Below, one piece after another: positions 32,295 through 41,915 of a DNA stretch of 64,000 nucleotides (within the stretch, counting starts at the first letter, position 1; each line of letters opens with the position of its first letter). The stretch covers positions 39,766,605-39,830,604 of the forward strand of contig CM077643.1 of assembly GCA_039707465.1 (NCBI GenBank), in the 5' to 3' direction. The stretch is from Rhabdophis nuchalis. Lineage: Eukaryota > Chordata > Lepidosauria > Squamata > Natricidae. The notes beneath the pieces were generated by a model. It searched no databases. It saw nothing but the letters and a program-made list of their open reading frames with translations, and was not told the DNA's origin. Position numbers and translations under genes: made by a program.

Positions 32295-32699
32295 TTATGT
32301 GAAGCATAATATATTGAATTTCTTTACTTGTATTTCCTTTTATTATTCCCAGAAGGAACAGCTCTGGTTTCATATCAATTTTAGGAATAAAAATCCAAAA
32401 ATAGTTGGAGGAAATATCAGAACCCCCCAAAAAACAAACCACTTTTGTTTTGTTAACATTTAAAACCAAGTTACTTTTATTGCACCTGTACACTAAAGCC
32501 TTCACTTCCTCCCTATAAGAACTTTCATTGTCATCCTGGATAAGCCTCACCACTGCTGTGACAATTGCAGACTTCACAATGATTCATAGCAGACCTGGCA
32601 CAGCGGTCATGGGTCATATCAAGGTGAACAGTAGCAGACTCAAGACAAAGCCCTGTGGGGGACTCATACTCAAAAAGATGGGATTGCAAACTTTTCTTC

Positions 32700-32930
32700 C
32701 AATTCACACAAATTCACTCCTGGCAACTGCCAGGACACGTTTTGGCAAGATTTTTCAGAAAATTGGTGTGGGTGGGTTGCTATTGCCTTCTTCCTAGGGC
32801 TGAGAGAAAATGACTGGCCTAATGACTCAGCTGGCTTTGTGCCTAAGGCAGGACTAGAACTCACAGTCTCCTGCTTTCTAGACTGCTGCCTTAACCACTA
32901 CACCAAACTGGCTCTTTGCCAGTGTACTGT
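32700..32930 (-). mobile_element. tRNA-derived SINE
   Basis: On the minus strand the head reads GAGCCAGTTTGGTGTAGTGG with the B-box-like GAGTTCTAGTCC. The body has GCCAGTCATTTTCTCTCAGC and AAGAAGGCAATAGCAACCC. It belongs to a different SINE group from the Sauria type. It abuts the Rex1-like fragment. Confidence 0.75.
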
Positions 32931-32989
32931 TTTTAACCTTTCCTGATGTCTCATACATAAACATCGAACTATATTTTTAGTAGGTACAC

Positions 32990-33219
32990 CAGGGATGGGT
33001 TCCTGCCAGTATTACTATCAGTTTGGCACACTTTTTTTTTGCACTCGTGCATGCCAGACACACACTCCACACACATGCATATTTGCACCTAAAAAGGTCT
33101 GCGCATGTGCACAACATTAGAAAAGGAAAAAAATACATTTTTTCAATGAAAATTGTTCTGTGTATGTGCAGAACAGAAAATCAAGATGGTGGCCCCGAAC
33201 TGGTAGGAACCCACCTCTG
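32990..33219. mobile_element. hAT MITE, 'GGTGGGTTCCT' group
   Basis: Ends CAGGGATGGGTTCCTGCCAG and CTGGTAGGAACCCACCTCTG. Flanks AGGTACAC (32982-32989) and AGCTACAC (33220-33227) match at 7 of 8. Interior carries GTGCATGCCAGACACAC words. Confidence 0.85.
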
Positions 33220-33248
33220 AGCTACACTGAGCAAATATGCATCTGCTT

Positions 33249-33623
33249 CAGTGGTGGGTTTCTGCAGGCTCGCACCTACTCGCAAGAGCCGGATGGTGAA
33301 ATTTAGAGAGCCAGTGAAAGGGGGTTCCACCGGCAGACCCAGAAGTAAGTCTGGCCTGCCGCTGCCGGTAACCCAGTGGGAAGGAAAGGAAAGGAAGGCA
33401 GAAAGTAAGAAAGGAAAGAAAGGAAAGAAAGAGAGAGAGAGAGAGAATTTATCATCACAATTGAGCCCAAAATTTGGGTTGCTAAGCAACAGCGTTGTTA
33501 AATGAGTTTCACCACATTTTACAAGTTGGCCACTCTCACCCTGTCACATGACTGCCAAGCCACGCCCACAAAATAGGCCACAGCTACAGAGTAGGTTCTA
33601 AAAAACAAAGAAACCCACCACTG
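33249..33623. mobile_element. hAT MITE carrying purine microsatellite
   Basis: Ends CAGTGGTGGGTTTCTGCAGG and GAAACCCACCACTG. Perfect duplication ATCTGCTT (33241-33248 and 33624-33631). Inside, an AAGGAAAGAAAG/GAGA tract (33380-33446) precedes ATCATCACAATTGAGCCC. The reverse-oriented copy at 54525 has its tract at the same place. Confidence 0.9.
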
Positions 33624-33631
33624 ATCTGCTT

Positions 33632-33961
33632 GCTCTGAGCTAAATGGAGGGAGTGACTGGGAGCGCGCTGTGAGCACACATAACTGGAAATTACCCACAG
33701 TAAATATTCAACACAGGAAAGCTAGATTATATCTTACTCATCTATTATGCTATCAAAAGCCTGTCTCCATCTGTTTGGCTGAAGCCATTTTAATGGTCTA
33801 CCCGGACTGCCTAGAAAGCAGAGTATCAATTAAAGACTACTATCAAAGTAGCATGAATAGAGGATAAGACTAACTTTTATAAGGAATATAGATATTAGAA
33901 GATCAAATTTGCACCATGCAGCAAAATTGAGGCAATGTTATAATTCACACCTACACCCCAG
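33632..33961. other. Unique DNA, no gene seen
   Basis: A 65-codon plus frame at 33670-33867 lacks motifs. Confidence 0.4.
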
Positions 33962-34228
33962 TAGGTAAAGGTTTTCCTCGCACATATGTGCTAGTCATTC
34001 CTGACTCTAGGGGGCATTGGTCAACTCTGTTTCAAAGCTGAAGAGCCAGCGCTGTCTGCAGAAATCTCTGTGCCAAAGGCACACAAAATGCTGATACCTT
34101 CCCACCGAAGGTGGTTCCTATTTTTCTACTTGCATTTTTAAGGTGCTTTTGAACTGCTAGGTTGATAGGAGCTGGGACAAGTAACGGGAGCTCACTCCAT
34201 TACAAGGCACTAGAGATTCGAACTACTG
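33962..34228 (-). mobile_element. Sauria-type SINE, part 1 (split)
   Basis: Complement of the tail and body: TAGGTAAAGG, CACATATGTGCTAGTCATTC, CACCGAAGGTGGTTCC, then the B-box-like GATTCGAACTACTGAA. The tRNA-like head continues at 36757-36805, after an L2 insertion. Confidence 0.8.
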
Positions 34229-36756
34229 AATTTATTATTATTATTTATTATTTTAATTTGTAAACCGCACCCTCTCCCCGAAGGGACTCGGGGCGGTGCA
34301 CAGGAAATTAAAAAGCATATAAACATAAACAATTATAAATATTTTAAATCCAATTAAATAAACTATAACCCTGCGCTAAAATCTTAAAATCCTTAAAACT
34401 ATTCCCCTTAAAATCCCGATTAAAACAATTTAAACATTCAGACTGAAAGCTGGCGAGGTAGATTAGGCCAAGCCGGCCTGATGGAAGAAGTAGGTCTTTA
34501 ACTTTTGGCGGAAGGAGCAGAGGTCCGTAGTTGTTCTGAGTTTGAGGGGTAGGTCGTTCCAGAGGGTTGGGCCCGCCACAGAGAAGGGCTTTCCCCTGGG
34601 TGTCGCCCACTGGCATTGCCTAGTGGACGGCACCTGGAGAAGTCCCTCTCTGTGGGAGCAAATCGGTCCAAGGGATGTATGGGGCAGGATACGATCCCGC
34701 AGATAACTAGGTCCCGTGCCATGGAGCGCTTTAAAGATGGTAATCAGCACCTTGAAGTGCACCCGAAAGGCCACAGGCAGCCAATGCAGCTCGCGCAGGA
34801 ACGGTGTCATGTGGGAATGCCTAGAGGCTCCCAAAATTGCCCGCGCGGCCGCATTCTGGACTAACCTTCCAGGTTGCACCTCAAGGGAAGCCCCATGTAG
34901 AGAGCATTACAGTAGTCTAGACGGGATGTCAGAAGCGCATGAGTGACTGTGCTAAGGGCGTCCCGGTCCAATAGGGGACGCAACTGGCGTACCAGACGAA
35001 CCTGGTAGAACGCCCCCCTGGGCTTGGCCGTCACATGATCTCCCATAGACAGCCATGTATCCAGGAGGACGGCCAAGTTGCATGCCCCATCCACGGGGGC
35101 TAGATGTTCACCCCCTATGGCCAGTGATGGAGTAAACTGGTTGTACCGGGACGCCGGAAACCACAGCCACTCGGTCTTGGACGGGTTGAGTCTGAGTCTG
35201 TTCCTTCCCATCCAGACCTGCACGGCTTCCAGGCACCGGGACACCACTTCGACGGCATCGTTGGGGTGGTTCGGGGTAGATATGTACAGCTGCGTATCAT
35301 CAGCGTAGAGATGGTACTCTACCCCAAAACCACGGATGATCTCGGATGAACCGCACGGATGAACCATACGGCTTCATGTATGTGTTTAACAGGAGCGGCG
35401 AGAGGACCGACCCCTGAGGCACCCCACATGTGAGGGGTCTCGAGGCCGACCTCTGCCCTCCTGCCAACACAAATTGCGATTGACCGGAGAGGTAGGAGGA
35501 GACCACCGCAAAACGGTGCCCCTCAACCCCAACCCCTCCAGTCCATGCAATAGGATACCATGGTCGATGGTATCAAAAGCCGCCGAGAGGTCTAATAGGA
35601 CCAGGATGGAGGAACAACCCCCATCTCTGGTCCTCCAGAGATCATCTACCAACGCGACCAATGCCGTCTCAGTGCTGTGTCCGGGCCGGAAGCCAGACTG
35701 GCGCGGGTCCAGATAATCAATCTCCTCCAGGTGACAGGGAAACTGTTGTGCCACCACACTCTCTACAACCTTTGCCAAAAAGTGAAGGTTGGAGACCGGA
35801 CGATAATTTACTAACAATGGGGCTCCCCTTGAGGTGCACCCGGAGGCTTCAGTTGGTCCAGAACGCAGCCGCGCGAGCAATTATGGGCACCTCTAGGTTT
35901 GCCCACGTAACACCGCTCTTGCGCGAGCTGCACTGGCTACCTGTCGTCTTCCGGGTGCGCTTCAAGGTGTTAATTATCATCTTCAAAGCGCTCCATGGCT
36001 CGGGACCTAGTTATCTGCGGGATCGGATCCTGCCTCATACATCCTCACGGCCGATACGCTCCCACAGAGAGGGACTGCTCCGGGTGCCGTCCACTAGACT
36101 TTGTCAGCGGGCGACGCCCAGGGGAAGGGCCTTCTCTGTGGCGGGCCCAGCCCTCTGGAACGACCTTCCCCCCGATATTAGGACAACCACGGACCTCCGC
36201 TCCTTCCGCTTAAAATTAAAGACACACTTTTTTCGCCTGGCCGGCCTTGGGTAGTCTCTTTTTAGGTTAGGGGTTTTTAGGGGTAATTTTTAGTTTAGCA
36301 TATGGGTTTTAGCGCAGGGATAATTTAATTCACTTTTAATTTTGTAGTTTGTATTCTGTATTTTGTTCTTTGTATTTTTAATTGCCTGTGCCCCGCCTCG
36401 AGTCCCCTTGGGGAGAGAGAGCGGGTTATAAAATTAAATTATTATTATTATTATTATTAATGCTGGGTCCAGGGAAGGCTTCTTGAGGAGAGGTCTCACC
36501 ACCGCCTCTTTCAAGGCGGTAGGCAAGAACCCCTCACTCAAGGAAGCATTCACTACTTCCTGGAGCCAGCCTCGTGTAACCTCCCACGATGCCAGTACAA
36601 GCCAGGAGGGACACGGGTCCAATAAACATGTAGTAGCTCTCAGTCGCCCACGTAACCTGTCCTTATCTTCGGAAGTAACAGAGTCAAACTCCTCCCACAA
36701 AGCTGTCTCAAGACCTGCCTCTGACAATCCCTCCAGACCACCGACCTTTGCCGACC
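34229..36756 (-). pseudogene. L2 LINE, long 5'-truncated copy, split
   Basis: On the minus strand it carries RT motifs [34 protein letters not shown] and [11 protein letters not shown] with a few frameshifts, and the C-terminal region at 34463-34879. The 5' truncation lies in the region before the RT (frame 36434-36727, A-S-W-E-V-T-R-G-W). (ATT)n-type 3' tail. It inserted into the Sauria SINE and is itself split by 35816-36462. Confidence 0.85.
35816..36462 (+). mobile_element. L2 LINE inserted in opposite L2
   Basis: Plus-strand copy starting at [10 protein letters not shown]. The frame up to 36254 is open to R-L-A-G-L-G. The 3' UTR ends in ATT units. Flanks TTACTAA and TTATTAA suggest a short duplication. 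The minus-strand L2 resumes with AATGCTGGGTCCAGGGAAGG. Confidence 0.88.
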
Positions 36757-36805
36757 TTTGTGATTGACAAGTTCAGCGTCTTAGCCACTGAGCCACCACA
36801 TCCCT
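36757..36805 (-). mobile_element. Sauria-type SINE, part 2 (tRNA-like head)
   Basis: Complement of GTGGTGGCTCAGTGGCTAAG and of AACTTGTCAATCACAAAGG, completing the SINE at 33962-34228. CCGACCTTTG is present twice at the junction. Confidence 0.8.
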
Positions 36806-37350
36806 TTAGACACCCCAGTAGTGTATTGCTATTATCTAGAGCTATTATTTTATCCAAAGAATTTGAATTTAGCTTGATAACGAAGGAAGAACAGCTAAAA
36901 TGACCACAAGAAGAACATACTTTTATAGCTTTGTGTTCCTTAGCTAGCAAATTTTTGACTAACCAGTCAGTTTATTCAGAAGACAAATTCCTGTAAATGT
37001 ATTCTACTTTCATCTTTAAAAGCAGCTGCCTTCCCATAACTGCTGTCATTTTTTAATATTCATTTGACCAATTGCATTTTCCTAACGATGGATTTTTGTC
37101 AGTTGTGTGAATTTACCCCAAAGCTGAGTTTGCTCGATCAAAGCAAAGCTTTATAGTATTGCTGAAAATTGTGTCACTGTTATCCACCCAAAATACCTAC
37201 AGTGTATGAGACCTGCAAAAGCCGTCCTATGAAATTGTGCACTTGTTACAGCTGTAAAAGCAAAATAGTTGTTCGACTGGCATTTCTAAAGAAATCAGAA
37301 CTGCACCCTCAATTAGTTGTTCAGAGGGGGAATGGAATAACCTGCATAAT
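36806..37350. promoter_or_regulatory. Unique DNA, weak CNE candidate
   Basis: Repeat-free; 36990-37320 contains AGCAGCTGCC (E-box), TTTAATATTCATTTGACC and CAATTGCATTTTCC. These are reminiscent of conserved enhancers but are not proof. No gene. Confidence 0.2.
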
Positions 37351-37430
37351 TTTAATAATAATAATAATAATAATCTTTATTGTCATTGTACTAAAATTAC
37401 AATGAAATTTTAAATGGAGCTGATTTGTTT
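37351..37430 (-). mobile_element. LINE 3' terminus, Rex1-like
   Basis: An (AAT)n run followed by CTTTATTGTCATTGTACTAA and TTACAATGAAATTT. This matches the general form of Rex1 3' ends. Only the last ~60 bp remain. Confidence 0.4.
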
Positions 37431-37910
37431 TAGATAGAACTGATAAGATTAGGAACATAAAAATGACCCTTTTTTTGGCTTTTTGTTACAGATTGCAAAA
37501 TGTGGATTTATAATCAGGGATTAAAAAACGTATTTCTCCTTAAATTTGAAGAGTTGGCAGGTAGGTGTTCCTTGTCCCTGGGAGTCTGATTGTCCTGTCA
37601 ATTGCCCTGTGCAAGTGCCATCAACACTGCTACCACATAATCAAATGCTCAAATATTGAAGACTTATTACAAAAATGTGAAACCTTTTTTTGTTTTTTAC
37701 ATTTTCTTGGTTTGCAGGCTTGGAATTAACCAGCAACACAGAGCTTTCTTTTCTGGATTTGGGGTGGGGGGTGGGGGTGGGAGCGGGGAGGGGGGAGGGA
37801 TGTGATTTTATTTAGACAACACAGATGGTGTATTTGTAGTGTGTCATATTTTCTAAGAAATACAAGATAGTATAACAGAGGGCATCAGCATTTTACTATA
37901 AACTCCAAGA
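37431..37910. other. Unique DNA with G-rich tract
   Basis: 37760-37800 is G-rich (GGGGTGGGGGG and related words) and could form G-quadruplex structures. No gene. Confidence 0.4.
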
Positions 37911-38235
37911 CAGGGGTGAAATGCTATCCGCTCGGGCTGGTTCGCCCGAACTGGTAGTAAAAAATGCTACTGGTTCACACAACTGGTAGTAAAAAATACT
38001 AAAAAAGTTTTTTTTAAAAGTTCCGACGATCGCACGTCACACATCTGATCTTTTGAACTTTTTTTAAAAAAACTTTTAAAGCATTTTTTTTACTACAGGT
38101 TCTCCAGAAACAGGGGGGGGGGGCATTGTTTTTTGCCCCAGAAGGCTTCCCTGAAGCCTGCTAGTCCAAAAACAGAGGGTTGGGGGGGTCTGAGAAAGAA
38201 AGAAGGAAAGAAAGAAAGAGAGAGGGAGGGAGGGA

Positions 38236-38299
<64 letters not shown>

Positions 38300-38574
38300 G
38301 GGAGGGAGGGAGGGAGGGAGGGAGGGAGGGAGGGAGGGAGGGAGGGAGGGAGGGAGGAAAAAAGGAGAGGAAAGTAGAGCTACAAACCTGGAACTAGACT
38401 CAGCTTCAGAGGATAATCCAGCAGGAAGACATTGTTAAAGTGAATTTCTCTCTTTTGATCCACCAGTTACATGACTACTTAGCCACGCCTACCCAGTCAC
38501 ATGACTCCACCAAGCCACGCCCACCAAGCCACACCCACAAAACCAGTAGTAAAAAAAATTAGATTTCACCACTG
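37911..38574. mobile_element. hAT MITE with GAAA/GGGA microsatellite
   Basis: Ends CAGGGGTGAAATGC and AGATTTCACCACTG. Perfect duplication CTCCAAGA (37903-37910 and 38575-38582). The interior has inverted GTAAAAAATGCTACTGG words, a (GAAA)n-(GGGA)n tract at 38195-38356 and repeated CCAAGCCACGCCC words. Long Lys/Arg/Glu frames across the tract are artefacts. Confidence 0.9.
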
Positions 38575-38582
38575 CTCCAAGA

Positions 38583-39264
38583 CCCTAAGAGGCTACAGAA
38601 ATTTTAGTAACCAGAGGGCCAAATTTTGCTAGCATAAATATGTCAGATTTTTGTTCCACTTCAAGGAGGAGAATGGGCACAGGCGGTCTTTAAGAAGATT
38701 TTCACTCCAAAACCTACCTGTAAAATTCTCTGTAAAATGTCTGCACAGCCAAAGTTTGACTCCCTGTTTCTCATGACAGGGACTAAAGGCAAGTGCCAAT
38801 TCCGGCTTGTGTTGCCTGTTTTAATTGTTGCCATTATTACTTCGTGATCTAAGAAAATTGGAATTCTAACATATTGTCCATTTGACTAGTCAGATACTGT
38901 CACAGCTTCCAGAGTTTTAACGCTGACAATCCCACCTTGAGCCACTCTGTTAGGTATAGCACATTTGCCCATAAAATACCACTTTTTTCCTAAAGAAGTT
39001 TTTAAAAAATCATCTCTTTCTTCAAGCATCTTTTCACCCAATGTTATGCTACAGTTGTCACTGAAATGAGAATTTATGGCATGTGATTAAGCATGTCTAC
39101 TAAACAGCTTTTTTCTGACTTTTCTCAGAATGGAACATCAAAATTACAGTTCCTCCTCCTGCCCTAATCCACTTTAATGCATTGCAAACTGGGCCTCGCC
39201 ACCCGATCCCCCATGCAAAGAGTATATTAAAGAAACAACCAGTGGTAGCTGCAGTACATTCGAT
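38583..39264. other. Unique DNA, no gene seen
   Basis: Repeat-free. A few AT-rich conserved-looking words near 38810-38900, no frame. Confidence 0.4.
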
Positions 39265-39392
39265 CAGTGTTTCTCAGCTTCCAAACTTTAAGATGTTTGG
39301 GCTTCAACTCCCAGAATTTGCAGCCAGCATGCAGGCTGGGGAATTCTGGCAGCTGAAGTCCACACCTCTCAAAGTTAAGTTTGGAAACACTG
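39265..39392. mobile_element. Palindromic hAT-like MITE, older copy
   Basis: Ends CAGTGTTTCTCAGC and GGAAACACTG. Centre AGCCAGCATGCAGGCT. Flanks CATTCGAT (39257-39264) and CATTAGGT (39393-39400) match at 6 of 8. Confidence 0.75.
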
Positions 39393-39728
39393 CATTAGGT
39401 AATCACCCAGTTCTCTGACTTCTGTATGTGCTACTGAAAGGTAATTTGCTACGTGTCAGCTTCTGAGTTTGTTCTTCTTGATTTTATTGTCAAATGTGAA
39501 TCTTGAACAAAAAAATACCCCAGAACAAACAGTCCACGATGTAGCACTTGGAGTGCTGTTTCTTCCTTCCTTTAATTCTGCAAGCCATCTTTTCTTTTGG
39601 ACTTCAGGCCTGCCAATAGGAGTGTTTGTGGTGTTATGATTTAAACCAGGAAGATTTAAATTTCCACTTGACCATAGAAGCTAATGACCACAAAGAAGAG
39701 GGAGTGAATCTATTCTCCAAAGCACGTG

Positions 39729-39892
39729 AATTTTTTTTATTATTATTATTATTATTTTTAAATTACATTTATATCCCGCCCTTCTCCACGAAGGACCCAG
39801 GGCGGCGCACAGGAATTTAAAAAACATACAAAACGATAAATACAAAATTTAAAAACATATTAAATTACAGTCCTATGCTAAAACCAAATTAA
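39729..39892 (-). mobile_element. L2 LINE 3' UTR insertion in CR1
   Basis: ATT-rich tail, then CATTTATATCCCGCCCTTCT and CAGGGCGGCGCACAGG. Terminal ~160 bp only. Confidence 0.85.
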
Positions 39893-39944
39893 AAGAGGAC
39901 AAGAAGCAATGGTTGGAAACTAATCAAGGAGATAAACACCCTAG

Positions 39945-40508
39945 TGTTGTCCCCAATTCGGGTCTGAGCCTGGTGCCGAAGCCAATGATGGACGCCAGAC
40001 ACGAGGTGCAGGTTTTCTGATTGCTTTTTATTGGAGTCCTCCAAGGAAAAGGGTTCCTGGTCAAAAGGCCAAGAACCAAGAACAAAAGATTAAGAAAGCT
40101 TTTATACATTTTCAGTAAAGAAGAAGGCGGGACAAGGTGAAACAATAAGAAATATCCTCTAATAAACATTTTAGCACTAATTCTACAATTTGTTCTATTG
40201 GTCTATAGCTGTCCCATTCCTAGGTCTTAGCTAATGGATGCCCCAGGAGTTATCTAATAGACATTTCATTTGTTGCCGGACATCTCGATTCCTAATTTTT
40301 AGCTGAGGTCTGCAAATTGTCTAATTCTTGTTGCTTTTATCAACTTGCCACCTACCCATAATTGCTACAAGCTTTACACATGCATATTTCCTGTTGATAA
40401 GCATTCTTTGTTCTTGTGAGACAGAGAGACGGACCCCCCCCTTATTACAGTCTTCCTGATTTACTTTCAAGTGTGTGCCATGACCTTGCTTTAGCAGCCA
40501 GTCCATCA
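39945..40508 (-). mobile_element. Solo LTR of an endogenous retrovirus
   Basis: Flanked by a 4-bp duplication CTAG (39941-39944 and 40509-40512). The plus-strand ends are TGTTGTCC and CCATCA, i.e. TG...CA. On the minus strand a TATA box GTATAAAAGC (40107-40098) precedes AATAAA (40032-40027) by about 70 bp, which defines U3-R-U5. The last part is GC-richer, as usual for U5. No viral genes remain in this copy. Old-virus relic; lineage not determined. Confidence 0.85.
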
Positions 40509-40645
40509 CTAGAACGAAGGAGAAATGTTCTGATAGTTAGAACAATTAACCAGTGGAACAACTAGCCTCCAGAAGTTGTGAATGCTCCAACACTGGAAGT
40601 TTTAAAGAAGAGACTAGACAACCATTTGTCTGAAATGGTATAGGG

Positions 40646-41019
40646 CCGTGATGGCGAACCTATGGCAAGGGTGCCACGCGGAACCATTTCTTAGGGCACG
40701 TGAGGCGTTGCCCTGTCAGCGTAAGCGTGCATGTGTGCACTTGCCAGTTGATTTAGGCCTTCTTTTGAGGCCGTTTTTCACCCTCTGGAGGCTTTAGGGA
40801 AGCTCCTGAAGCCTCTGGAGGTGGAGGTGGAGGCTGTTTTCACCCTCCCCAGGCTCCTAGAAAGCCTCTGGAGCCTGGGGAGGGCGAAAAAAGCACGCCA
40901 AAAGCAGTGTGTCATGCACATAGCATTATGGGTGTGAAACGCCCGTGCACTGGTATAGGGTTTCCTGCCCTGCGCGCCCCACTTTTGGCACGTGAGCCAA
41001 AAAAGGTTAGCCATCACTG
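40646..41019. mobile_element. hAT-type MITE, 'GGCGAACC' group, copy 2
   Basis: Ends CCGTGATGGCGAACCTATGG and GGTTAGCCATCACTG. Perfect duplication GTATAGGG (40638-40645 and 41020-41027). The interior contains a 22-bp repeat of the CR1 flank (see findings). Confidence 0.9.
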
Positions 41020-41095
41020 GTATAGGGTTTCCTGCCTGAGCAGTTTAGCCTAGAAGACCTCCAAGGTCCCTTCCGACTCTGTTATTCTGAATAAG

Positions 41096-41714
41096 TTAAG
41101 TGTGAACTTTTATCTCAACCAATCTCATAGAACAGTTGTGAGGATAACATTGAAAATGGAAGTACTGTGTATGATGCCTAGGGCTTCATAAATCTAAAGA
41201 ATAAATAAATATTAAAAAAAAGGCTTCTCTTCTGTGTCCTTGTATATTCACCTCCTGTTTCTGAAAGATCTCACCTGTGAATTTCCAAAATAAGCACTTA
41301 AATTAGCCTTCTCTAATTGATTGCCCTCCAGAGGGGATGAACTTGCCAGACCATGCAGAACAAAAAAGATAGCAGGTGCAATTCACTTCACTTGGAGGAC
41401 ATCAGAAAAAGAAGATGTGCTAATGTGAATGAAGTTGTCCTACCTGAAGTTCTGGAGTTCTTTCAAGGGCGACCATTCATATGAGACAATGAATTGTCCA
41501 TAACAGATGTTACCAGAGCATTGACTATTCTAGTGATCCTACCCTAGTAGGTCCTACCTAGTCTTACCGTTGCTGGCAAGGGTTCTTTCTAACACAGAGG
41601 ACACTTGTTGGACACTAACAATAGAGATGGATGTCAAATAATCTAGAAGTCACAGATCTGAGAGTTTAGAAAGGCAAAAGCCAGAATCCTCCTGCCTGTC
41701 TTCTAGTAATGAAC
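41096..41714. other. Unique DNA, no gene seen
   Basis: No frames or repeat ends recognised. Confidence 0.4.
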
Positions 41715-41743
41715 ATAATAATAATAATAATAATAATAATAAA
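41715..41743 (-). repeat. (AAT)n tail of full-length L2
   Basis: About ten units at the 3' terminus of the L2 on the minus strand. Confidence 0.9.
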
Positions 41744-41915
41744 TTGGAATTTATTAACCGCACCCTCTCCCCACAGGGACCCGGGGCGGTGCACAGGCAT
41801 AATTAAAACAATATACGATAATACAAACATTACTAAAATAGAATTAAATAAATTACCCGTGCTAAAAATACAATTAAAAAACCCATTAAAATTTATCGTT
41901 AAAAGACAGAGAGAA

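Larger units (their letters stand above)
31345..32443 (-). mobile_element. L1 LINE 3' fragment, itself split
   Basis: Poly-T start on the plus strand marks a poly(A) tail. Minus-strand coding remnants P-E-L-F-L-L-G-I-I-K and A-A-R-I-I-F-V-P-N-W-K resemble the C-terminal end of L1 ORF2. TTTGTTTTG flanks both sides (31336-31344 and 32444-32452), a plausible 9-bp duplication. It is interrupted by the solo LTR 31800-32294. Confidence 0.6.
30969..32690 (-). pseudogene. Rex1-like LINE RT fragment, split
   Basis: Minus-strand pieces at 32690-32453 and 31335-30969 join in order: a P-Q-G-x-V-L-S-x-L-L-F-like RT motif in broken frames, then S-S-Y-R-E-E-V-K-A-L and S-N-L-V-L-N-V-N-K-T-K, then across the insertion F-R-K-S-R-H-S-L-T, I-K-Y-L-E, L-T-W-S, F-Y-R-V-T-I-E-S-V-L-T-N-C-I and Q-S-V-V-R-R-A. 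This is the palm-to-thumb region of a Rex1-type RT. Split by an L1 copy at 31345-32443. Confidence 0.65.
39688..41095 (+). mobile_element. CR1 LINE 3' end split three times
   Basis: CR1 segments at 39688-39728, 39893-39944, 40509-40645 and 41020-41095 join in order into one C-terminal coding region plus 3' UTR (AAGAAGAGGGAGT, GACAAGAAGCAATGG, TTAGAACAATTAACCAGTGG, CCTCCAAGGTCCC). Three different elements interrupt it, listed below. It ends without a clear tandem tail. Confidence 0.85.

Noticed and set aside
38133..38438. Lys/Arg/Glu-rich frames
   Set aside because: Translations of a GAAA/GGGA microsatellite inside a MITE; the same applies to 54372-54926.
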